This document shows positions 1-7,557 of a stretch of 64,000 nt of DNA, piece after piece. The DNA is taken from assembly GCA_964438865.1 (NCBI GenBank), contig CAYTMI010000006.1, positions 1-64,000 on the forward strand, written 5' to 3'. Under the pieces are notes generated by a model, which was not told the DNA's origin, did no database searches, and saw only the letters and a list, made by a program, of their open reading frames with translations. Origin of the DNA: G016234445 sp964438865 (GTDB taxonomy: Bacteria; Chloroflexota; Dehalococcoidia; Tepidiformales; Tepidiformaceae). A program made the translations under genes and the position numbers. How positions within the stretch are numbered: position 1 is the first letter of the stretch; every line of letters starts with the position of its first letter.

Positions 1-421
1 CGGCCGGAGCCGGGGCTTCTTCGACGGCAGCAACGGCAACGGGGGCGCCGGCCGGTTTGCGCGAGCGCCGGGCAGCGGGCGCGTGGACGGGCTGCGCTTC
101 CGCCGGCAGTTCCGCTTCGGCCGCGACGGGTGCTTCGACCGGCGCTTTGGGGACGCGAGGCCGGCGAACGCGGGCAGCAGGGGCTGCGGCGATTCCTTCG
201 GTTTCCGCTTCGGCTTCGAAAGAGGGTTCCCCTTCGCTACCGGGTTCGCCGGTGGGCGCGCCTGCCGGGCGGGTGCGGCCGCGGCCGCCGCGGGAGCCGC
301 GGCGAGTCTTCCTGCGGGGTTCGTCGAGGAGTTCCGGAGAGGGCTCCGGGAGGGTCAGTTCTGGTTCGGGCGCGGGAGCAGCAGGCTGTTCCTTGCGCTT
401 GGGGAAGATATTTAGGGCCAT
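1..421 (-). CDS. Basic Arg/Ala/Pro-rich protein, N-terminal part only (3' end outside window)
   Basis: An open frame reads leftwards from an ATG at 421 and leaves the window without a stop. The visible 140 residues begin MALNIFPKRKEQ and are low complexity: an acidic Pro/Glu stretch, then a basic RGSRGGRGR-type segment at about residues 41-49, then Ala/Pro/Glu-rich linker with further Arg-Lys clusters. Such disordered RG-rich stretches flank the folded parts of RNA-binding proteins such as RNase E/G-type nucleases or NYN-domain proteins, but no folded domain is visible here, so function is unassigned. It lies 9 nt downstream of the mrp stop codon on the same strand and is probably co-transcribed. 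No clear ribosome binding site precedes the ATG, so translational coupling to mrp is possible. Confidence 0.6.
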   Translation of the reverse strand, partial: MALNIFPKRKEQPAAPAPEPELTLPEPSPELLDEPRRKTRRGSRGGRGRTRPAGAPTGEPGSEGEPSFEAEAETEGIAAAPAARVRRPRVPKAPVEAPVAAEAELPAEAQPVHAPAARRSRKPAGAPVAVAAVEEAPAPA

Positions 422-430
422 ACGGTGTTC

Positions 431-1498
431 TTAGACACCCATCCTTTGCAAAACACTGATTCGCGCGGCGACATTGCCCGCGATCCGTTCGATGGCTTTC
501 GCCGAGGTTGACTCCGGGTGCCCGTAGACGACAGGAATGCCACTGTCGGCGCCTTCGCGCACTGCCGGTTCGATGGGGATTTCGCCGAGGAAGTCGATCC
601 CGAGCTCTTCGGCAGCCTTCTGGGCGCCGCCGTGACCGAAGATGTCGTACTGCTTCCCGGTATCCGGGGCGATGAAGTAGCTCATGTTTTCGATCATTCC
701 GAAGACCGGCACGTTGAGCTTTTCGAACATCGCCACAGCCTTCATGGCGTCTTCAAGCGAGACGTCCTGGGGCGTGGAGACGATGACGACCCCGGCGACA
801 GGGACGTCCTGCGCCAGGCTCATGGATGCGTCGCTGGTGCCGGGCGGCAGATCGACGATGAGGTAGTCCAGGTCCTCCCATGGGACATCGCGGAGCAACT
901 GGCGGACGCCGCTGCCGATCATCGGCCCGCGCCAGACCATGGGGGTGCCCCTGGGGACGAGGAAGCCGATCGACACCACCTGGACGCCGTAGCGCTCGAT
1001 CGGTCGGAGGCCTTCGCGGCTCTGGGATTGGAGGCCCTGGGCAAGGCCGAACATCGTCGGCAGGTTCGGGCCGGTGATGTCGGCGTCGACAATCCCGACC
1101 CGGGCGCCCGTCTTCGCGAGCGCGACGGCGAGGTTGGCGGCGATGGTCGATTTGCCGACCCCACCCTTGTTGCTGGCGACCGCGATGATGTTGCGGACGC
1201 CGTCGATCGGCTGTTGGCCCTCGCGGGGGACGCTCGCCTGGACGCGGGCATCCCATTCGACGGCAACGGCGGTGATCCCCGGGACCCGCCCGAGGGCCTG
1301 GCGGACGTCCTGCTCGATAGCGTCCTTCAGGGGGCAGGCGGGGGTGGTGAGCTCGACCTTGAGGCGGACGGCGCCACCATCGATGTCGAGTTCCTTGACC
1401 ATGTTGAGGGAGACGATGTCCCGATGGAGCTCCGGGTCGCGGACGGTAGCGAGCGCGGCGATCACGTCGTCGCGGCTCACGGCGCTGGCAGTCGGCAT
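431..1498 (-). CDS. mrp: Mrp/ApbC-family P-loop ATPase, iron-sulfur carrier type
   Basis: About 355 residues. An N-terminal MIP18/DUF59 domain (RDPELHRDIVSLNMV near residue 20) is followed by a MinD/Mrp-type ATPase with the deviant Walker A KGGVGKST, switch motifs VDADITGPNLP and LIVDLPPGTSD. Known relatives bind and transfer Fe-S clusters in the cytosol. The usual CxxC cluster-bridging pair after MIENMS is absent: the sequence reads YFIAPDTGKQYDIFG, a variant recalled from other bacteria, so cluster handling may differ. The frame stays open upstream to 1585, but the ATG at 1498 gives the normal family N terminus and the extra 29 residues look non-homologous. Co-oriented with the RG-rich gene at the window edge. 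Confidence 0.92.
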   Translation of the reverse strand: MPTASAVSRDDVIAALATVRDPELHRDIVSLNMVKELDIDGGAVRLKVELTTPACPLKDAIEQDVRQALGRVPGITAVAVEWDARVQASVPREGQQPIDGVRNIIAVASNKGGVGKSTIAANLAVALAKTGARVGIVDADITGPNLPTMFGLAQGLQSQSREGLRPIERYGVQVVSIGFLVPRGTPMVWRGPMIGSGVRQLLRDVPWEDLDYLIVDLPPGTSDASMSLAQDVPVAGVVIVSTPQDVSLEDAMKAVAMFEKLNVPVFGMIENMSYFIAPDTGKQYDIFGHGGAQKAAEELGIDFLGEIPIEPAVREGADSGIPVVYGHPESTSAKAIERIAGNVAARISVLQRMGV

Positions 1499-1732
1499 GG
1501 AGAGGACCTGGACCTTTCGCGGGGCCGAGGATCGATCGTTGCCGATGCCCCGGTTCAGGCTGTCGTTGGGCCGTCCGTGCGCCATGCCCGCTGGGGCGGC
1601 GCGACAGGGGTGACTTCCAACTCAGCTAGCATAGAGCGTAGACTGTTCTGGCGGCGGCGGCAATCGTTTACCTGCGCTTTGCCACATTTGTCAGATTATG
1701 GGTGCGGGAAACGCCCCGTTCCTGCTACGATA

Positions 1733-1748
1733 TCTACCGACAGGTAGA
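1733..1748 (+). promoter_or_regulatory. Inverted repeat TCTACC-N4-GGTAGA in the leader of the small zinc-type gene
   Basis: A perfect 6-bp inverted repeat with a 4-nt loop ends 2 nt before the Shine-Dalgarno AGGAGA (1751-1756) of the gene starting at 1767. A -10-like TACGAT lies at 1726-1731, directly before the repeat, so the repeat would sit at the 5' end of the mRNA. It could be a repressor site or a small RNA hairpin affecting translation. Only the repeat itself is seen; its function is inference. Confidence 0.4.
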
Positions 1749-1766
1749 GAAGGAGACCACCACCGC

Positions 1767-2000
1767 ATGACCCAAGCCGAAGCCATCGAGCAGACCGGAG
1801 TTTCCGCGATGTGCCGCCACCATTGGATCATCGACACGCCAAACGGCGCCGTGAGCGGCGGCCTTTGCAAGCGTTGCGGCCAACAGCGCGAGTTTCGGAA
1901 CTCGTCGGAAGACCTCATGTGGGACAGCGACAGCTTCAGCCTGAACGGCTCGCGCTATCGCGGCCGCCGCGGCGAAACGTCCACGACCAGCCTGTCCTGA
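1767..2000 (+). CDS. Small CxHH...CxxC zinc-type protein
   Basis: A 77-residue protein. The core is MCRHHWIIDTPNG followed about ten residues later by CKRCGQQREFRN, a CxHH/CxxC arrangement that could bind one zinc ion. The C terminus is polar and Ser/Arg-rich. I recall similar small proteins of unknown function from Chloroflexota but cannot name a function. The start is fixed by a good Shine-Dalgarno (AAGGAGA, about 12 nt upstream); an in-frame upstream extension to 1698 would read through the promoter-like region and is unlikely. It is a single-gene unit: it has its own leader with an inverted repeat, and a strong intrinsic terminator follows its stop codon by 26 nt. Confidence 0.75.
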   Translation: MTQAEAIEQTGVSAMCRHHWIIDTPNGAVSGGLCKRCGQQREFRNSSEDLMWDSDSFSLNGSRYRGRRGETSTTSLS

Positions 2001-2026
2001 CAGTGGTCAGGGCCCAGCACACCTCG

Positions 2027-2055
2027 AACGGCCGGACACCCGGCCGTTTTCTTTG
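2027..2055 (+). terminator. Intrinsic terminator after the small zinc-type gene
   Basis: A perfect 9-bp stem AACGGCCGG (2027-2035) / CCGGCCGTT (2040-2048) with a 4-nt loop is followed by a T-rich tail (TTTTCTTT). It separates the small gene from pyrD. Confidence 0.8.
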
Positions 2056-2071
2056 CCCGCGAATCGGAGCG

Positions 2072-2077
2072 TAGACT
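2072..2077 (+). promoter_or_regulatory. -10-like box TAGACT, 7 nt before the likely pyrD start
   Basis: TAGACT ends 7 nt before the ATG at 2085. No Shine-Dalgarno is present. This is the layout of a leaderless transcript and is repeated in front of selA and the MBL hydrolase. No convincing -35 was identified. Confidence 0.45.
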
Positions 2078-2084
2078 GATGGGC

Positions 2085-3029
2085 ATGCCCCCCCGCCTCG
2101 AAGTCGACCTCGCGCCCGGCCACAAGCGCGGGCTGGCCCTGCGAAACCCGGTGATGCCCGCCTCGGGCACCTTCAGCTGGGGGCTCGAATTCGCGAAGCA
2201 GTTCGGCGTCGAAGGACTCGGAGCGGTGGTTTCGAAGGGCGTGACGTGGGAGCCACGGGCCGGCAACCGTCAGCCTCGCGTAGCCGAGACTCCAGCGGGG
2301 ATGCTGAACTCCATCGGCCTCCAGAACATCGGGATCAACGCCGTCATCGACGAAATGGCGCCGGTCTGGGCGAAATGGGACGTGCCGGTCATCGTCAACA
2401 TCGCCGGCGACACGGTGGACGAGTTCGGGCGGATGGCCGCCCTCCTCGACGGCGTCCCGGGCATTGCCGCGCTCGAACTGAACATCAGTTGTCCAAACGT
2501 CGACCAGGGCGGGATCGAGATCGGCCAGAGCGCCGAGGCCTCAGCCCGCGCGACCAGGGCAGCGGTCCGCAACACGGACCTGCCGATCATCGTGAAACTG
2601 ACGCCGAACGTCACCGACCCCGTGAGCCTTGCCCTCGCGGTCGAAGAAGCGGGGGCGAGCGCGATCTGCGCGATCAACACGGTCCTCGGGCTGGCGATCG
2701 ACACCAGGCGGCGGCGGCCTGTCCTCCCGCGCGCACGGGGCGGCCTCAGCGGCCCGGCGATCAAGCCCATCGCCCTCCGCATCGTCTACGACGTGGCCAA
2801 CGCGGTGCGCATCCCGGTCATCGGTTGCGGCGGGATCAGCACCGGCCTGGACGCGGTCGAGTTTCTGATGGCGGGGGCGAGCGCGGTCCAGGTGGGCACG
2901 GCGACGTTCGCGAACCCGCGGGCACCGCTCGACGTCCTGGACGGCCTTGCTGCCTGGCTCGAACGCGAAGGCGTCGACGATGTGAACCGCATCATTGGCT
3001 GTGCCCGGCCTTCGCCGGTGACTGCCTGA
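2085..3029 (+). CDS. pyrD: Dihydroorotate dehydrogenase, class 1 (PyrD)
   Basis: About 314 residues, an FMN-binding TIM barrel oxidising dihydroorotate to orotate in pyrimidine synthesis. Visible family marks: VMPASGTFSWG near the N terminus, NSIGLQN, the catalytic-loop NISCPNV with the class 1 active-site Cys, IIVKLTPNV, and the FMN phosphate-binding IPVIGCGGIST and GASAVQVGTA. Cys rather than Ser in the active-site loop indicates a cytosolic class 1 enzyme, most like class 1B. The PyrK electron-transfer partner is not in the window. ATG codons at 2079 and 2085 are both possible; 2085 is preferred because a TAGACT box lies 7 nt before it, as for other apparently leaderless genes here. pyrF, the final step of the same pathway, lies at 45.2 kb. 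Confidence 0.93.
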   Translation: MPPRLEVDLAPGHKRGLALRNPVMPASGTFSWGLEFAKQFGVEGLGAVVSKGVTWEPRAGNRQPRVAETPAGMLNSIGLQNIGINAVIDEMAPVWAKWDVPVIVNIAGDTVDEFGRMAALLDGVPGIAALELNISCPNVDQGGIEIGQSAEASARATRAAVRNTDLPIIVKLTPNVTDPVSLALAVEEAGASAICAINTVLGLAIDTRRRRPVLPRARGGLSGPAIKPIALRIVYDVANAVRIPVIGCGGISTGLDAVEFLMAGASAVQVGTATFANPRAPLDVLDGLAAWLEREGVDDVNRIIGCARPSPVTA

Positions 3030-3069
3030 GGTCGCCCGTCGGGCCACGGGCCGGTACGCTTGAAACCTG

Positions 3070-3147
3070 CGGGGTGTAGCTCAGCCTGGTCAGAGCGCTT
3101 GCTTTGGGAGCAAGAGGCCCCCGGTTCGAATCCGGGCACCCCGACCA
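3070..3147 (+). tRNA. tRNA-Pro (anticodon TGG), CCA encoded
   Basis: Acceptor CGGGGTG (3070-3076) pairs with CACCCCG (3137-3143); discriminator A at 3144, then genomically encoded CCA. The anticodon stem CTTGC/GCAAG encloses the loop TTTGGGA with anticodon TGG. The T arm contains GGTTCGAATCC. A C1-G72 pair with A73 is typical of bacterial tRNA-Pro. A TACGCT box at 3056-3061 may be the -10. Confidence 0.96.
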
Positions 3148-3260
3148 ACCCCCCGTTTCGGACCAATGGACGCCGACGGACAGGCGGCCAGGGAAGGGCG
3201 TTTTGCGCGCCATCCCGCCCTGTCCTACCATCGGGACACACCTCCCGTGAGTAACCCCGC

Positions 3261-3704
3261 ATGAATGACGACTACGGCGTCGACCTCGACGACGTGTTCA
3301 AGGTCATCGACGCCGCCGAAGTGCTGGTTGTCCGCTTCCACGTGATTCAGAAGCGGCTACTTGTCGACTTCCGCACGAAAGGTTCGACGCCACCGTTCAT
3401 CGGGCTTGTGCCGCGGGCCGAATCAGTGGAAGACCGGTTCCGTTCGATCAAGCGGTTGCGCCCGGAGTTCCCCTTCCCCGATAAAGTCATGTCGTTCCAC
3501 TGGCCACGCTCGATCCCCGTGCTGATGGCCAGCGGCGCCTGGGAGCACCTTGCCGACCGGCTGACCGGCCTGGGCGGCCACGAAGCCACGGAACAGTGCG
3601 GCGGGGTAATGGAACAGCTGTTGCGGGAGGAGCGCGCCGAGGTCGCGGGGGCGATCCGCGGGGCGCAGCACTACCAGACACTCTGGGAACGGCAGCGCGC
3701 GTGA
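3261..3704 (+). CDS. Conserved-looking hypothetical protein (147 aa)
   Basis: I do not recognise a named family. The protein is soluble, 147 residues, with a predicted alpha/beta N-terminal part (EVLVVRFHVIQKRLLVDFR), a central PFIGLVPRAESVEDRFRSIK segment and a helical C terminus ending in QHYQTLWERQRA. There is no signal peptide, membrane segment or metal-binding cluster. It is probably real: normal codon use, ATG start, and its stop codon overlaps the GTG start of the threonine aldolase gene by 4 nt (GTGA), which implies translational coupling. Its position between tRNA-Pro and a metabolic enzyme gives no firm hint of function. Confidence 0.75.
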   Translation: MNDDYGVDLDDVFKVIDAAEVLVVRFHVIQKRLLVDFRTKGSTPPFIGLVPRAESVEDRFRSIKRLRPEFPFPDKVMSFHWPRSIPVLMASGAWEHLADRLTGLGGHEATEQCGGVMEQLLREERAEVAGAIRGAQHYQTLWERQRA

Positions 3705-4738
3705 GCCGGATCATCGACCTTCGCAGCGACACCGTGACCAAACCCGGCGAAGCGATGCGCCGCGCGATGGCGGACGCTGAAGTTGGCGACGACGTCTTCG
3801 GGGACGACCCCACGGTCAACCGGCTCGAAGCCAGGGCGGCGGAACTCCTCGGCAAGGAAGCCGCCCTGTTCGTACCCAGCGGCACGATGGCGAACCTTAT
3901 CGGCGTGCTCACCCACACCCGGCCAGGCGACGAAATCCTGCTCGGCGACGAGTCGCACATCTTCAACTACGAAGTCGGCGGCGCCGCGCGAGTTGGCGGC
4001 GTGCAAACCCACGCCCTCCGCAACCGGCCCGACGGCAGCCTGGACGTGGCCGAAGTGGCGGCGGCCGTCCGCGACGGCAACATCCACAACCCGGCGAACC
4101 CGCTTCTCTGCCTGGAGAACACGCACAATCGCTGCGGCGGGGCCGCGGTCTCGATAGACCAGATGGACGCGCTGACCGCGACTGCCCAGCGCGGCGGGAT
4201 GCGTGTCCACCTGGACGGGGCACGGATCTTCAACGCCCAGGCGGCGCTTGGCGTGCCGGCTGCGAGGATCGCCCGGGACTGCGACTCGGTGAGCTTCTGC
4301 CTATCGAAGGGGCTCGGCTGCCCGGTCGGGTCGCTGCTCTGCGGCCCGCGGGACTACATCGCCGAGGCCCGCCGGAACCGGAAGATGCTCGGCGGCGGCA
4401 TGCGCCAGGCGGGGGTCCTCGCCGCGGCCGGCCTCTACGCCCTTGACCACCACATCGAGCGCATGGCCGACGACCACGCGAACGCGCGGCGCCTTGCCGA
4501 GGGCCTGCGCCAGCATGAGGCGTTCCTGCCCAACAACCCCCAGACAAACATCGTCGTCATCAACGTGGCCCGGGGCAGCGTGGGCGGCTGGTCGAAAGCG
4601 TTCCGTGAGGCAGGCGTGCTGGCCGTGGCGTTCGGGCCAACCCGCATCCGCATGGTGACGCACCTCGACGTGGCGGCATCGGACATCGAAGACGCGCTTG
4701 GGCGGATCGACGCCGCCGTGGCCGCGGTCCCGGCCTGA
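3701..4738 (+). CDS. ltaE: Low-specificity L-threonine aldolase family, PLP-dependent
   Basis: About 345 residues of the beta-eliminating lyase/threonine aldolase fold. It starts DLRSDTVTKP, characteristic of this family, and continues with GDDVFGDDPTVN, FVPSGTMANL, ENTHNRCGG, HLDGARIFNA (PLP-pyridine Asp) and the Schiff-base lysine in SFCLSKGLGCPVGS. Known members split threonine or allo-threonine into glycine and acetaldehyde. The GTG start at 3701 is chosen because the family N terminus begins a few residues later and it forms a 4-nt overlap with the upstream stop. Its own TGA overlaps the ATG of the lipoprotein gene (TGATG), so the three genes form a coupled unit. Confidence 0.92.
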   Translation: MSRIIDLRSDTVTKPGEAMRRAMADAEVGDDVFGDDPTVNRLEARAAELLGKEAALFVPSGTMANLIGVLTHTRPGDEILLGDESHIFNYEVGGAARVGGVQTHALRNRPDGSLDVAEVAAAVRDGNIHNPANPLLCLENTHNRCGGAAVSIDQMDALTATAQRGGMRVHLDGARIFNAQAALGVPAARIARDCDSVSFCLSKGLGCPVGSLLCGPRDYIAEARRNRKMLGGGMRQAGVLAAAGLYALDHHIERMADDHANARRLAEGLRQHEAFLPNNPQTNIVVINVARGSVGGWSKAFREAGVLAVAFGPTRIRMVTHLDVAASDIEDALGRIDAAVAAVPA

Positions 4739-5508
4739 TGCGCGGACGCCTCTGGCTCGCCTTCGCGGGGACTGCCGCGCTGGCCGCAACCATGGTGGGC
4801 TGTGGCGGCGACGACGACGCCGTCGTCACGAAAGTCTTCGAAGCGGTCCCCTGGACCGGCGCCGAAGCGTATCGGTACAACCTCGTCCAGAAAGGCGGCG
4901 AGGTCTACGGGACCTGCGACGTCCTCACGAACCCGGAGTTCGAACCCGGAAGGACGCAGTTGATCCAGCGCTGCGTGGACACTGACGGCTTCCGAGATGA
5001 GCGCACCACCGTGGCGGATTCGAAGACGCTGCGCCCAATCTCGGCAGTGCGGGCCATCATCGACGCCGAGAAGGGAAAGCAGACGACGTTCACGAGCACC
5101 TACGAAGGTGCCCTCGTGACGCTGGAAGCGAACGTCGATGGCAACGTGAACACGGCCGAACGCGACCTGCCGGCACCGACGGAGCAGAGTCCAGACCCCG
5201 GTTACTACGACGACGAAGCACTGCTCTGGGTGGTGCGGGGCATCCCCCTGCACGACGGCTACGAGGGCGCGTACAAGAACATCAACGCTGGCAACGGCCG
5301 GATTTTCACGGTCCGGCTCGCGGTTGAGGCGAAGGAGCGGGTGAAGGTGCCGGCCGGGGAGTTCAACACGTGGAAGGTGCGGGTGCAGACGCAGAGCATC
5401 ACGCAGTACATCTGGATCGACGCGGAGGCGCCCCACCGGGTGGTCCGGGCCCGGATCGAGCGGCTCACGTACGAACTGGCCAACATTGAGGCGGGCGGGA
5501 AACCATAG
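4738..5508 (+). CDS. Lipoprotein with DUF3108-like domain
   Basis: 256 residues. The N terminus is a lipoprotein signal: a basic start MRGR, a hydrophobic stretch and a lipobox ending in Cys22 (MVGC), followed by GGDDD. The mature part is beta-rich. The C-terminal stretch with FNTWKVRVQT and QYIWIDAEAPHRVVRARIE resembles DUF3108 proteins, outer-layer beta-barrel-like lipid-binding proteins of uncertain role. It presumably sits on the outside of the cytoplasmic membrane. It overlaps threonine aldolase by one base. Function is unknown; the assignment to DUF3108 rests on the C-terminal pattern only. Confidence 0.8.
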   Translation: MRGRLWLAFAGTAALAATMVGCGGDDDAVVTKVFEAVPWTGAEAYRYNLVQKGGEVYGTCDVLTNPEFEPGRTQLIQRCVDTDGFRDERTTVADSKTLRPISAVRAIIDAEKGKQTTFTSTYEGALVTLEANVDGNVNTAERDLPAPTEQSPDPGYYDDEALLWVVRGIPLHDGYEGAYKNINAGNGRIFTVRLAVEAKERVKVPAGEFNTWKVRVQTQSITQYIWIDAEAPHRVVRARIERLTYELANIEAGGKP

Positions 5509-5593
5509 GGGCTTCCCGAGAGGCGAAACCGGCCGTCCTTCGAGCAGTTACAAGAAGTTCACGCGCTTATGTCCGCGGGGACCTCGGATCGGC

Positions 5594-5623
5594 TTGACAG
5601 CGCATGCCCGCCGTCCCGAAGAT
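5594..5623 (+). promoter_or_regulatory. Candidate promoter for the orphan response regulator
   Basis: A perfect -35 TTGACA (5594-5599) is followed after 18 nt by GAAGAT (5618-5623), a weak -10. The predicted start of transcription is about 30 nt upstream of the ATG at 5661. Confidence 0.4.
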
Positions 5624-5660
5624 GCGGGACGCGCCCCATCCGGAGAGACTCAGACACCAC

Positions 5661-6335
5661 ATGACGTTCGTATTCGTAATCAGCCGGGAACCACGTATGC
5701 GCGCGACTGTCGGCGATTACCTGCGCGAACGCGGGTATGACACTTCCAGCGCGAGCGACTATGACACCGCAATGGAAGTGTTGGCAGACAACCCGCCGGA
5801 AGCCCTCGTTGTCGATGTCCAGGGGCTGCCCCGGGGCGAGTCCGGGATCAACTTCGCCCAGTTCAACCAGTGGCTGGCGAGCACCTATGCCGGGAACCAC
5901 CCATCGACGGTGTACCTGCTGCACAAAGGCGCGCGCCGGCCTCACTTCCGGGTTGAGGGCGCCGTCATCAAGAAGCCGTTCCCCATCGAGGCCCTCGGCG
6001 AGGCGCTTCGCGAACGGCTCGGCCACCCCCGGCGTGACGGCGCGGGGCCCGGTATCGAACTCGACCTTTCGACGAACACGCTCCGCGGCGAAGAGAAGGA
6101 AGCGCACCTCACGAACATCGAGGCGACCCTCCTCGCCTATCTCATGGAGCACGAGGGCGAAATCCTCCACCCGCGCGACCTGCTCGTCGACGTGTGGCAG
6201 TACCACGATTCCGCGGGCGCCAGCACCCTCGTCCGGGCGCACGTGAGCAACCTGCGGCGAAAGCTCCGCGACGTGCACGGCACTGCCGAGCAGATCCAAA
6301 CGATCCGAGGCAAAGGCTACCGCTTCATCGCCTGA
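5661..6335 (+). CDS. OmpR/PhoB-type response regulator with degenerate receiver
   Basis: About 224 residues: an N-terminal CheY-like receiver (1-115) and a C-terminal winged-helix DNA-binding domain ending RTIRGKGYRFIA, typical of OmpR/PhoB regulators. The phospho-acceptor position Asp52 (ALVVDVQG) and the conserved Lys before Pro-Phe (KKPF) are present. The acidic pair that binds Mg2+ at the top of the receiver is missing: the first strand runs FVFVISREPRMR where family members have a DD or DE pair. It may therefore act without phosphorylation. No histidine kinase is adjacent. The start at 5661 matches the receiver's first strand; an in-frame extension to 5604 is possible but not homologous. 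Confidence 0.88.
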   Translation: MTFVFVISREPRMRATVGDYLRERGYDTSSASDYDTAMEVLADNPPEALVVDVQGLPRGESGINFAQFNQWLASTYAGNHPSTVYLLHKGARRPHFRVEGAVIKKPFPIEALGEALRERLGHPRRDGAGPGIELDLSTNTLRGEEKEAHLTNIEATLLAYLMEHEGEILHPRDLLVDVWQYHDSAGASTLVRAHVSNLRRKLRDVHGTAEQIQTIRGKGYRFIA

Positions 6336-6359
6336 GCCCCGGGCGCGGGCGCGGGCACG

Positions 6360-7145
6360 TCAGGTGACCGAAGCCATGCCCCCGTCGATGTTCAGGGCAA
6401 CGCCGCTAATGTACGAAGCCCGCTCGCTGCAGAGAAACGCGATCACGTCTCCCGCTTCTCCTGCTTCACCGATGCGCCCGAGCGGGAGCGACTCGCCCAT
6501 CCGGGCATAGGCCTGGTCCAGCGGCAGGTCGGGGAAGCGGCCGCGGGCTGCCCGCTCGATCTGCTCGCTCTTGATTAGACCGATGCAGACGGTGTTCACG
6601 AGGATCCGGTCCGCAGCCAGTTCCTTGCTCAGGATCTTGGTGAGGGCGATGCCAGCGGCGCGGGAGACGGCCGTCGGCGAGGCCCCGGCCGAGGGCTGCT
6701 TGCCCTGGATCGCGGTCACGTTGACGATGCGGCCGCCACCGGCCTCTCGCATCGCCGGGACGCAGAGGCGGGCCATCCGCAGGGCGCCGAAGAACTTCAG
6801 TTCGAGGTCTGCCATCCAGGCGTCGTCGCCCTGGGCCAGTGCGGGGCCCGCGGCCGAGCGCCCGGCGTTGTTCACGAGGATGTCGAGGCCGCCAAATGCT
6901 GCCAGCGCACGTTCGGCGGCGGACTGCGTCCCTTCAACGGTCGCGACATCGGCGGAGATTGTGAGCACGGTGGCGCCCGGCGCGGCAGTGATGATCGCCC
7001 GGCGAGCCTCTTCGAGCGCGTCTTCGCGGCGCGCGACGATGGCGACCGACGCGCCCTCTGCGGCGAGCCGCATCGCCGCCGCGAGACCGATGCCCTTGCT
7101 CCCGCCGGTTATGAGTGCCCGCTTCCCTGGCAGTCCCAGGTCCAT
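6360..7145 (-). CDS. SDR-family oxidoreductase with altered catalytic tetrad
   Basis: 261 residues, a classical-length short-chain dehydrogenase. The NAD(P)-binding TGGSKGIG and NNAG motifs are intact. At the active site the usual Ser and YxxxK are not found: the segment reads IVNVTAIQG and later PTAVSRAAGIALTK, so the positions of Tyr and Lys appear to hold Thr and Arg. I recall a subgroup of SDRs with this pattern and the downstream NTVCIGLIKS signature; their reaction is uncertain. It is the last gene of a three-gene operon with a DUF35 protein (1 nt upstream) and a thiolase-like protein, which suggests a role in acyl-CoA or polyketide-like chain metabolism. Confidence 0.88.
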   Translation of the reverse strand: MDLGLPGKRALITGGSKGIGLAAAMRLAAEGASVAIVARREDALEEARRAIITAAPGATVLTISADVATVEGTQSAAERALAAFGGLDILVNNAGRSAAGPALAQGDDAWMADLELKFFGALRMARLCVPAMREAGGGRIVNVTAIQGKQPSAGASPTAVSRAAGIALTKILSKELAADRILVNTVCIGLIKSEQIERAARGRFPDLPLDQAYARMGESLPLGRIGEAGEAGDVIAFLCSERASYISGVALNIDGGMASVT

Positions 7146-7146
7146 C

Positions 7147-7554
7147 TCAGGCGGGCACGAAGGTGGGGAGCGAATAGCCGCTCTCCTGGTCTTCCCACTG
7201 GACCTTCACCCGCATGCCGATCTTCACGTCGTTCACGGGGTCGGCGACGCCGAGGACATTGGTGAGGATGCGGAAGCCTTCGTCCAGGTCCACGTAGGCC
7301 ACGGCGTAGGGGCCAAGGGGGGCGAAGGCGGGGTGCCTGTTGAGGCGCACGACGCTGTAGGTGTAGACAGTGCCCACTCCTTTGGACTCGCGCCATTCGA
7401 GGTCGCTGGAGCCCGTGTAGGGGCTGTGGCGGCGAGGGAAGAAGATGACGTCGCCCGTCTTCGGGTCGACCTGATACATGAGCTTGTGATCTTTGGTCGC
7501 GTCCCAGAAGGGCTGGGTGTCAGGTTCAGGGAAACGGGGTTGCGGTCGAGCCAT
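7147..7554 (-). CDS. DUF35 OB-fold protein lacking the zinc-ribbon cysteines
   Basis: 135 residues. The fold signature is FWDATKDHKLMYQ, the rubredoxin-like zinc-ribbon region, then the OB-fold core GVGTVYTYSVVRLNRHPAF, GPYAVAYVDLDEGFRILTNV and IGMRVKVQWE. DUF35 proteins are partner subunits of thiolase-like enzymes, channelling or positioning acyl-CoA. Here none of the four zinc-ribbon cysteines is present (the protein contains no Cys), so the ribbon must fold without zinc or be lost. It lies 3 nt after the thiolase-like gene and 1 nt before the SDR gene, the usual tight pairing with a thiolase. Confidence 0.88.
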   Translation of the reverse strand: MARPQPRFPEPDTQPFWDATKDHKLMYQVDPKTGDVIFFPRRHSPYTGSSDLEWRESKGVGTVYTYSVVRLNRHPAFAPLGPYAVAYVDLDEGFRILTNVLGVADPVNDVKIGMRVKVQWEDQESGYSLPTFVPA

Positions 7555-7557
7555 TGG

